DNA of 6,521 nucleotides. Origin: Alphaproteobacteria bacterium. Lineage in GTDB: Bacteria; Pseudomonadota; Alphaproteobacteria; Rhodobacterales; Rhodobacteraceae. The stretch covers positions 1 through 6,521 of the forward strand of contig JAJRRX010000361.1 of NCBI GenBank assembly GCA_024279075.1. Reading direction: 5' to 3'. How positions within the stretch are numbered: the first letter of the stretch is position 1; each line of letters begins with the position of its first letter. Below the pieces are notes generated by a model, which made no database searches, had not been told where the DNA came from, and saw only the letters and a program-made list of their open reading frames with translations. Below, one piece after another: positions 1-5,449 of the stretch. Both the position numbers and the translations under genes were made by a program.

Positions 1-876
1 GAAATTCATATCGGGGTATTGGTCAGTGATGATCGGGATCAGGCGGCGGTGCTCTTTTGGCCCCACCGGAATTTCGCAGAGCTTGCCGATGAGGGGCTTG
101 TAGCGCGCGTCATCAGGGTGAACGGCCACCGCGCCGTCGCCAAGCATGGTTTCGGGGCGGGTGGTGGCGATGGCGATGTAATCGCGGGTCTCGCGGAGGG
201 TCTCGTTTCCGTCCTCGTCGCGCTCGATATATTCATAGGTGGCCCCGCCTGCGAGCGGGTATTTGAAGTGCCACATATGGCCGTCGACTTCGGTGTTTTC
301 CACCTCCAGGTCAGAGATCGCGGTTTCGAATTTCGGGTCCCAGTTCACAAGGCGCGTGCCTTTGTAAATCAGGCCTTTGTTATACATATCCACAAACACC
401 TTAAGCACCGCATCATGGAAACCCTCGTCCATTGTAAAGCGGTTGCGAGACCAATCGCACGAAGCGCCCAGCCGCTTGGTTTGCTCCATAATGGTGCCGC
501 CGGATTGCTCTTTCCACTCCCAGACCTTCTCAAGGAACTTCTCGCGGCCCATCTCTTTACGGCCCTCATTGCCTGCCTCGGCCAGCTGGCGCTCGACCAC
601 CATTTGAGTGGCAATGCCCGCGTGGTCCTGCCCCGGTTGCCAGAGGGTGTCATAGCCCTGCATGCGCTTCCAGCGGATCAGAATATCCTGCAGGGTGTTG
701 TTAAAGGCGTGGCCCATATGCAGCACGCCCGTCACGTTTGGCGGCGGGATCATGATGGTGAAGCTGTCCATGCCGTCCTTGGCATTGGCACCAGCCTTGA
801 AGGCGCCCACTGCTTCCCACGCTGCATAAATCCGCTGCTCGGCTTCGGCCGCATCAAAGTTCTTTTCCATCGCCAT
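1..876 (-). CDS. valS: Valyl-tRNA synthetase, N-terminal part (cut by window edge)
   Basis: Class I aminoacyl-tRNA synthetase that charges tRNA-Val with valine in the cytoplasm and removes mischarged threonine by editing. The frame is open from the ATG at 876 to base 1 (292 codons, no stop), so about two thirds of a usual ~900-1000 residue ValS lies outside. Seen: the segment PPPNVTGVLHMGHA at residues 44-57, whose HMGH (53-56) is the class I HIGH signature; GQDHAGIATQ at about 82-91; a tryptophan-rich WEWKEQSGG stretch near 119; and TTRPETMLGD at 238-247 followed by AVHPDD, the start of the CP1 editing domain. The KMSKS loop and anticodon-binding domain are not in the window. The ATG at 876 was chosen because AAGGG lies 8 nt upstream; a second in-frame ATG is at 870. 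Family identity is certain; only the exact start is open. Confidence 0.97.
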   Translation of the reverse strand, partial: MAMEKNFDAAEAEQRIYAAWEAVGAFKAGANAKDGMDSFTIMIPPPNVTGVLHMGHAFNNTLQDILIRWKRMQGYDTLWQPGQDHAGIATQMVVERQLAEAGNEGRKEMGREKFLEKVWEWKEQSGGTIMEQTKRLGASCDWSRNRFTMDEGFHDAVLKVFVDMYNKGLIYKGTRLVNWDPKFETAISDLEVENTEVDGHMWHFKYPLAGGATYEYIERDEDGNETLRETRDYIAIATTRPETMLGDGAVAVHPDDARYKPLIGKLCEIPVGPKEHRRLIPIITDQYPDMNF

Positions 877-909
877 TTGGCACACCCTTGCGTTTTATCT
901 GTTGCGCCG

Positions 910-937
910 CTTTTAGCGCGCTAGGCGGGCAATGCAA
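910..937 (-). promoter_or_regulatory. Probable valS promoter
   Basis: Reading leftward, TTGCAT (932-937) and TAAAAG (910-915) are separated by 16 bp, giving a transcription start near 903 and a leader of about 27 nt before the valS ATG. The spacer contains the perfect 10-bp palindrome TAGCGCGCTA at 914-923, overlapping the edge of the -10. The site lies between the upstream gene's terminator and valS, so valS probably has its own transcript. The match is by eye; no T-box-like leader is visible in this short space. Confidence 0.45.
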
Positions 938-943
938 AGCCAC

Positions 944-976
944 AAAAAAGGCCCCGCGCTTTCACGCAGGGCCTTT
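944..976 (-). terminator. Rho-independent terminator of the DUF302 gene
   Basis: On the minus strand AAAGGCCC (969-976 in + coordinates, read as its complement) pairs with GGGCCTTT (947-954) over 8 bp. The stem continues after one mismatch by 3 further GC pairs, with a 6-nt loop. The stem is followed by a run of six T (A run at 944-949 on the plus strand). It sits about 30 bp after the DUF302 stop codon in the right orientation to end that transcript before the valS promoter. The orientation is set by the T run, which exists only for leftward transcription. Confidence 0.85.
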
Positions 977-984
977 GGTCGTAG

Positions 985-1003
985 GGTGGGGTTTTACCCC
1001 ACC
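985..1003. repeat. Short GC-rich palindrome (REP-like hairpin)
   Basis: GGTGGGGT (985-992) and ACCCCACC (996-1003) form a perfect 8-bp inverted repeat with a TTT loop. The flanks TAG (982-984) and CTA (1005-1007) extend the symmetry with one extra base between, and that CTA is the complement of the DUF302 stop codon. The hairpin has no T run on either side, so it is not itself a clear terminator. Palindromes built on GTAGGGTGGG...CCCACC are common dispersed elements in many proteobacterial genomes, from memory, so it may be a copy of such a repeat. It could also be part of a tandem hairpin that protects the mRNA 3' end. Confidence 0.55.
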
Positions 1004-1004
1004 A

Positions 1005-1592
1005 CTAGAAATCCCCTTCAGCCGCGCGGTTCAGGATTTGCAACATAGTTTCCTTCACCTCCAGCGCTTCCTTAAGCAGTGCCTCCGGCAAGGTTTCCCC
1101 GCCATAAATCATCAGATCCATATTCAGGGTATAAATCCACAGGTCGCCGTTTGCGTCCTCGACCAGCGACACGCGGCAAGGCAGATAAGCGGCAAAAGCG
1201 GGGTCAAACTCAACCATTTTGGCAGCCGTCAGCGGGTTGCAGTAAAGGTAAATATTCAGAACGCGCCAGTCTTCGCCCGTCATCGCCGCCACTTGGTCGC
1301 CCAGCGGCAAAAAGCCAACGCTCTTGATATTGCGCTCATCGGCGATATTGCGGATGGACTGGTCAACGTCCTCAACGGTAAGCCCGTCGGCCACCTTCAC
1401 CTTCCACACGGTGGCGGCAGCGGAATTCCCGGTTTCTACCAACAGGTCTGCCATTTCCATATACATCGCTTTGGCTTTCGGGTCGAATCCATCAAACGCG
1501 GTTTTGTATTTCCACATTTGCGGCCCGAAATAGGCAGCAGCCGCCACAGCCGCCACACCGATCAATGCCAGAATATTACGAAGAAATCCCAT
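1005..1592 (-). CDS. DUF302 domain protein with N-terminal membrane anchor
   Basis: A 195-residue protein. Residues 4-22 (FLRNILALIGVAAVAAAAYF) form one hydrophobic segment after a short start containing R5, so it is either an uncleaved signal anchor or a signal peptide; the rest would then lie in the periplasm. Residues about 60-165 read as a DUF302 domain: a predicted alpha/beta fold with the segments IYLYCNPLTA (114-123), DPAFAAYLPCRV (130-141) and EDANGDLWIY (145-154). Two cysteines, C118 and C139, sit in these conserved stretches. The biochemical role of DUF302 is unknown, so none is assigned. The ATG at 1592 is preceded by AAAGGGA at a 7-nt spacing. It is a single-gene unit: own promoter at 1628-1656 and own terminator at 944-976. 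Domain call is from pattern recognition and fairly sure. Confidence 0.85.
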   Translation of the reverse strand: MGFLRNILALIGVAAVAAAAYFGPQMWKYKTAFDGFDPKAKAMYMEMADLLVETGNSAAATVWKVKVADGLTVEDVDQSIRNIADERNIKSVGFLPLGDQVAAMTGEDWRVLNIYLYCNPLTAAKMVEFDPAFAAYLPCRVSLVEDANGDLWIYTLNMDLMIYGGETLPEALLKEALEVKETMLQILNRAAEGDF

Positions 1593-1627
1593 GTTATCAT
1601 CCCTTTATTATGTTTTTAGTTGCCGCA

Positions 1628-1656
1628 ACGATAGGGCGAACCAGAAACCAATGCAA
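1628..1656 (-). promoter_or_regulatory. Probable promoter of the DUF302 gene
   Basis: Leftward reading gives TTGCAT (1651-1656), a 17-bp spacer and TATCGT (1628-1633). The start of transcription would fall near 1621, leaving about 28 nt to the ATG at 1592, a leader that contains the Shine-Dalgarno sequence AAAGGGA. The -35 hexamer is the same as that proposed for valS. It is a visual match with 3/6 and 4/6 agreement to the sigma-70 hexamers. Confidence 0.45.
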
Positions 1657-1693
1657 GCGCGGAAATGTGAATGGTAAGTTTACGAACGCGCGC

Positions 1694-1699
1694 TATACT
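1694..1699 (+). promoter_or_regulatory. Weak candidate -10 of the DUF2235 gene
   Basis: TATACT lies 25 bp before the ATG at 1725 and differs from TATAAT at one position. No convincing -35 is present at 16-18 bp (the best is TGGTAA at 1672-1677). The start would be near 1706 with a leader of only about 19 nt, and the Shine-Dalgarno for this gene is poor (GAG near 1716-1718). Expression may be low or depend on an activator. Confidence 0.25.
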
Positions 1700-1724
1700 T
1701 GAGGCAAACAACTTCTGAGACCAT

Positions 1725-2726
1725 ATGCCCCGCACCCATGTATTCTTGATTGATGGCACTTTGAGCCGCCTGAGTGAGGGCGAGGAAACCAATGTGGGCC
1801 TCGTCTATAAACTGCTGCAAGAAATGCCGGAAATCACGGTGGGCTATGATCGGGGCGTGCAGGGGCAGGGGCTGATGAAATGGGCAAGCGTGCTCACAGG
1901 CAATGGTATTAACTGCTCTATTCGGCAGGGCTATGAGGCGCTGGCGCGGGGTTACCGCGCGGGTGACAAAATCTTCCTTTTCGGCTTTTCGCGTGGGGCT
2001 TATGCGGTGCGCTCTATCGCGGGGATGATCGCCAAGGTCGGGCTTTTGAAGCCGGAAAACGTGAGTGGCAAGCATATTCGCCGTGCGTTTCGCATATATG
2101 AAAGCAGTGACGCCGAGAAGCGGGCCAAAAAGTTCCATCAAAAATACTGCCATAAAACCATAGAGATAGAGATGATAGGCGTGTGGGATACGGTCAAATC
2201 CCTTGGCCTGCCCTTTCCGGTTCTGTCCTATATCGCCCCCATGGCCACCGAGTTTCATAACCACGAGCTTTCGCCGATTATCCAAAACGCCTTCCAAGCG
2301 CTGGCCGCCGATGAAAACCGCCGCGCCTTTGCGCCGATCCCTTGGAAATGCCAGCCCCACTGGCCAGGAAGGCTAGAGCAGGCGTGGTTTGCCGGGGCGC
2401 ATAGTGATGTCGGCGGCTTTGTTTACGAGATGCCCGAGGCCCGCAAGCTTTCCAACATTTCATTGCACTGGATGCTGACCCGCGCCGCCATGTGTGGCTT
2501 GCCCCTGCCCGAAGGATGGCAAACCCGCTTCCCGACAGACCCACTTGCGCCCCTACAAGGCCCCTATGCTGGTTCAAGCAAGTTTTTCCTGTTTCGCTGC
2601 CCGCGCAAATTTGGCCCCGCGCAAATTGATTATTTGCATGAAAGCTTGGTAGAGCGGATGAAAACCGGCTATCAGCCACGGCTCAGCGGCTTGCCCGAAG
2701 TTCCTCACGCAGCACTTTCCGGATAA
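1725..2726 (+). CDS. DUF2235 family alpha/beta-hydrolase-like protein
   Basis: A 333-residue cytosolic-looking protein with no signal peptide or membrane segment. Features in order: FLIDGT at 7-12, matching the DUF2235 opening strand; GFSRGAY at 87-93, the G-x-S-x-G nucleophile elbow with S89; IGVWDTV at 151-157 with D154; ADENRRAFAPIPW at 195-207; and WFAGAHSDVGG at 221-231 with the H226-x-D228 pair. These are the conserved blocks of DUF2235, the family related to the Tle1 type VI phospholipase effectors. Serine hydrolase chemistry is therefore likely, but the substrate is unknown; no VgrG, immunity or other type VI gene is in view, so an effector role is not supported. It is the only rightward gene here, convergent with the deoC operon and overlapping the last gene of it by 44 bp. 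The start has a weak Shine-Dalgarno; M51 is too far in to be the true start because FLIDGT precedes it. Confidence 0.88.
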   Translation: MPRTHVFLIDGTLSRLSEGEETNVGLVYKLLQEMPEITVGYDRGVQGQGLMKWASVLTGNGINCSIRQGYEALARGYRAGDKIFLFGFSRGAYAVRSIAGMIAKVGLLKPENVSGKHIRRAFRIYESSDAEKRAKKFHQKYCHKTIEIEMIGVWDTVKSLGLPFPVLSYIAPMATEFHNHELSPIIQNAFQALAADENRRAFAPIPWKCQPHWPGRLEQAWFAGAHSDVGGFVYEMPEARKLSNISLHWMLTRAAMCGLPLPEGWQTRFPTDPLAPLQGPYAGSSKFFLFRCPRKFGPAQIDYLHESLVERMKTGYQPRLSGLPEVPHAALSG

Positions 2727-3051
2727 GGTCTTCCAGTTCGTCCGCATCGGATATCCCGAAGGATTCTTGCATTTTAGCGCGAAACACCTCGGCCTCAAGG
2801 CTGGCCTTTAGCTCTGCCGCCGTTACCCGCTTTGGGGCGGGTTTCGCAGGCTCCACCACAATATCCGGCTCGGCTTCTTGCAAAAGCAAATCCACCCGCG
2901 CCTCGGGGCGCAGGATCAGCAGCTCGCGCTTGGCAACCGTGCGCTCAACGTCATAGCGCGCCTGCGCCTCACGGCTAACCATCTCCCGAATCTCGGATAT
3001 AATATCCGCCATCGGCATGTTATCATGGCTATATTGCGCGACTTCGGTCAT
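2683..3051 (-). CDS. Small hypothetical protein, third gene of the deoC operon
   Basis: A 122-residue charged, soluble protein without a recognised catalytic motif. Residues 13-45 (from MADIISEIREMV) look helical; 59-78 (EAEPDIVVEPAKPAPKR) is a proline-rich linker; 79-120 are helical and acidic/basic, ending ELEDLIRKVLREELRASR. I recall alphaproteobacterial hypothetical proteins with a similar C-terminal DLVRxxxREEL helix that then continue for about 20-30 basic residues; this one stops right after it, so it may be a short form. The ATG at 3051 has an excellent Shine-Dalgarno, AAAGGA, 5 nt upstream, which supports translation. It lies 34 bp after the dehydrogenase stop, so it is probably cotranscribed. 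Its last 44 bp run antisense to the end of the DUF2235 gene. Function unknown; the operon link to deoxyribose use is only positional. Confidence 0.75.
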   Translation of the reverse strand: MTEVAQYSHDNMPMADIISEIREMVSREAQARYDVERTVAKRELLILRPEARVDLLLQEAEPDIVVEPAKPAPKRVTAAELKASLEAEVFRAKMQESFGISDADELEDLIRKVLREELRASR

Positions 3052-3085
3052 GGGGTTCCTTTGTGAATGCCGCGACTATAGCACC

Positions 3086-5440
3086 TTATTCACCATATGG
3101 CACCCAGATGTTTTTAATTTGGGTCGCGTGGCGGAGGTAGCTTTTGCCTTGGCTCGATTTAGGGTCAAACCAGTCTGCCGCCGCGCTCCATGTGATCTTG
3201 AGGTTGCCTGCCGAGCGGGCGTCAAGGTCGGCACTCTGCGCTCCGAAGTTCCATAGCGCGTTTACATCGTCATGGTCAGCCAAAGTTGGAGCCATCGCAG
3301 CGTGGTCACCTGTGATCAAGTTAACAACGCCTGCCGGAATATCAGATGTTTCAAGCACTTGCATAAAATCCCCCGCCATTAACGGGTGGCGTTGAGAGGC
3401 CAGCATAACCACGCGGTTGCCCATCGCCAGCGCGGGCGCAAGCAGGGAAACCATGCTGAGCAGCGGGGCCTCTTCAGGGCAAATTACGCCCAGCACACCC
3501 AGCGGCTCGTTCATCGCCAGTGTTACGTGGCGGGTGAGTGTAGAATGCACCTTGCCGTCATACTTATCCGCATAACCCGCATAAAAGCTGAGCCGCTGCA
3601 CCGCGAGGTCCACTTCCTCATGGCCCTTGCTGCCCGTCATCAGCGCTAGCCGCGCGGCAAATTCATCGCGCCGCGCCTCAAGGTTTTCGGCGAGATAATA
3701 GAGGATTTGCGCGCGCAGATGCGGGTTAGAGGCGCTCCAGCCCGAGGCCTTAACCGCCGCTGCCACGGCGTTGCGTATGTCTTTCCGGCTGCCCAAACCG
3801 GCTTGCGAAATCGGCTTGCCCTTGGCATCATAGGCGGTGTAAGTCGCCGCCCCGTCAGGCCGCGCCTGCTTGCCGCCGATATAAAATTTCGCGGTGCGAT
3901 CCATTGCCGCCGCCCCGTTGCTCCCCGTAGGAAGCGGTGAAAAGTCAACGGGTTGCGGCTTGGCAGGTTTCACCTTGGGAGCAGGGTCCGCCAGATATTC
4001 CAACATCCCCTCCATGCCGCCCTCACGGCCAAAGCCGCTTTCGCCATAGCCGCCAAAGCCCGCAGCGGCATCAAACATGTTGGTGCCGTTCACCCAGATA
4101 ATCCCGGCCTTCACGCGCGCCGCCGCATCCAGCGCCACGCTCAGGGTTTCGGACCAGATTGATGCGCTCAGCCCATAGCGGGTGTTATTGGCCAGTTGGA
4201 TAGCCTCGGCATGGGTGCGAAAGGTTTGCACCGTCAGCACCGGACCAAAAATCTCCTGCTGCACCACGGTTGAAGCGCTTGTCACCTCGCTGAGAATACT
4301 CGGCGGGTAAAAGCAGCCTTGGTTCGGCAGCGCGCAGCTCGATTGCCAAAGCGCGGCCCCCTCGGCCTGTCCCTTGGCCACCATGCCTTGAATGGTTTCA
4401 AGCTGCGAGGCATCGACAATCGCGCCAATGTCCACCGACTTGTCCAGCGGGTCCCCAACCACAAGCTTCTCGGCCCGCGCCTTAAGCTTGGCGATAAACT
4501 TGTCCGCCACAGCCTCTTGCACCAGCAGCCGCGAGCCCGCGCAGCACACCTGCCCTTGGTTAAACCAAATCGCATCCACCACGCCTTCCACGGCGCTATC
4601 AAGGTCGGCATCATCAAACACGATAAAGGGTGATTTGCCCCCCAGCTCCAGCGACAGCTTTTTGCCGCTGCCCGCCGTTTGCCGCCGAATAATCTTACCA
4701 ACCTCGGAAGACCCCGTAAAGGCCACTTTATCCACATCCGGATGCCCCGAAATCGCCGCGCCGGTTTCCCCCGCGCCAAACACGATGTTCACCACACCCG
4801 CAGGCAGGCCCGCTTCCACACAAATCTCGGCAAAAAGCGCCGCCGTAACCGGCGTGAACTCGGCTGGTTTTAGCACCACAGTATTACCCGCTGCCAAGGC
4901 AGGCGCGATCTTCCATGAAAGCATCAACAGCGGAAAATTCCACGGGATGATTTGGCCGCACACACCTAGCGGCGCATGGTCCGGCAGCTCCTCGGACAGG
5001 ATTTCGGCCCAGCCCGCATGGTGGTAGAAATGCCGGATAACCAAGGGGATATCCGCATCGCGGCTTTCGCGAATCGGCTTGCCGTTATCCATGCTTTCAA
5101 GCACGGCAAACAGGCGGCTTCGCTTTTGCAACAGCCGCGCAATCGCATACAGGTATTTCGCCCGCTGATGCCCGCTCAGCGCCGCCCATTTTGGCTGCGC
5201 CTTGCGCGCGGCTTTCACCGCCTCATCCACCAGCGCTTCACTGGCCACAGGGGCCGTTGTGAGCGCCTCGCCATTGGCGGGGTTTTGCACCACCAGCCCG
5301 TCAGATTTATCGCCCGTAAACGCACCATTTATAAAATGCTCAAGGCGCGGGTGCGCGGCCAGCCACGCCTTAGCGGCGCTCGGGTCTTCAGGGGCTTTGC
5401 CGTAATCCATTGTTTCCATGATCTTTTCAATGTCGCTCAT
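3086..5440 (-). CDS. Two-domain aldehyde dehydrogenase, ALDH16 type
   Basis: A 784-residue NAD(P)-dependent aldehyde dehydrogenase with two ALDH units; ordinary ALDHs have about 500 residues. The N-terminal unit (about 30-485) keeps every catalytic element: PWNFP 166-170 with N168, KPAE 191-194 with K191, the nucleotide-binding GSSEVG 243-248, ELGGKSP 265-271 with base E265, GQVCCAG 296-302 with nucleophile C299, and EIFGP 396-400. A proline-rich linker (485-510) leads to a second, degenerate unit (about 515-784): PEEAP (655-659) replaces PWNFP and there is no catalytic cysteine or ELGG block. The C-terminus ends with NIWVPYGE. This is the architecture of bacterial ALDH16, for which a Loktanella enzyme has a crystal structure; the vertebrate ALDH16A1 lost the N-terminal cysteine, but here it is present. 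The Shine-Dalgarno AGGG overlaps the deoC stop TAG, and the gap to deoC is 9 bp, suggesting coupled translation. A likely substrate is acetaldehyde from DeoC (inference). Confidence 0.95.
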   Translation of the reverse strand: MSDIEKIMETMDYGKAPEDPSAAKAWLAAHPRLEHFINGAFTGDKSDGLVVQNPANGEALTTAPVASEALVDEAVKAARKAQPKWAALSGHQRAKYLYAIARLLQKRSRLFAVLESMDNGKPIRESRDADIPLVIRHFYHHAGWAEILSEELPDHAPLGVCGQIIPWNFPLLMLSWKIAPALAAGNTVVLKPAEFTPVTAALFAEICVEAGLPAGVVNIVFGAGETGAAISGHPDVDKVAFTGSSEVGKIIRRQTAGSGKKLSLELGGKSPFIVFDDADLDSAVEGVVDAIWFNQGQVCCAGSRLLVQEAVADKFIAKLKARAEKLVVGDPLDKSVDIGAIVDASQLETIQGMVAKGQAEGAALWQSSCALPNQGCFYPPSILSEVTSASTVVQQEIFGPVLTVQTFRTHAEAIQLANNTRYGLSASIWSETLSVALDAAARVKAGIIWVNGTNMFDAAAGFGGYGESGFGREGGMEGMLEYLADPAPKVKPAKPQPVDFSPLPTGSNGAAAMDRTAKFYIGGKQARPDGAATYTAYDAKGKPISQAGLGSRKDIRNAVAAAVKASGWSASNPHLRAQILYYLAENLEARRDEFAARLALMTGSKGHEEVDLAVQRLSFYAGYADKYDGKVHSTLTRHVTLAMNEPLGVLGVICPEEAPLLSMVSLLAPALAMGNRVVMLASQRHPLMAGDFMQVLETSDIPAGVVNLITGDHAAMAPTLADHDDVNALWNFGAQSADLDARSAGNLKITWSAAADWFDPKSSQGKSYLRHATQIKNIWVPYGE

Positions 5441-5449
5441 AATAAGGCC

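Noticed and set aside
19..924. Long plus-strand open frame of 301 codons opposite valS
   Set aside because: It is the antisense shadow of valS, which carries the HMGH and TTRPETMLGD motifs; the plus-strand translation has no recognisable domain.
888..1619. Plus-strand open frame of 243 codons across the terminator and the DUF302 gene
   Set aside because: It runs antisense to a gene with its own Shine-Dalgarno, membrane segment and domain motifs, and passes through a hairpin terminator; no protein family seen.
1680..2360. Minus-strand open frame of 226 codons opposite the DUF2235 gene
   Set aside because: Shadow frame: the plus strand has the GFSRGAY and HSDVGG motifs, while this frame shows none.
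2660..2682. Possible terminator just after the small operon gene (GGCT-GAT-AGCC then GGTTTT, leftward)
   Set aside because: The stem is only 4 bp plus a bulged extension and the T run is four bases; too weak to call.
4392..5027. Plus-strand open frame of 211 codons inside the ALDH gene
   Set aside because: Serine/proline/alanine-rich low-complexity translation typical of an antisense frame in GC-rich DNA.
4800..5440. Possibility that the 784-residue ALDH is a misassembly or artificial fusion of two genes
   Set aside because: The frame is continuous, the linker is proline-rich, and the intact-plus-degenerate arrangement with the characteristic tail matches the known ALDH16 family.
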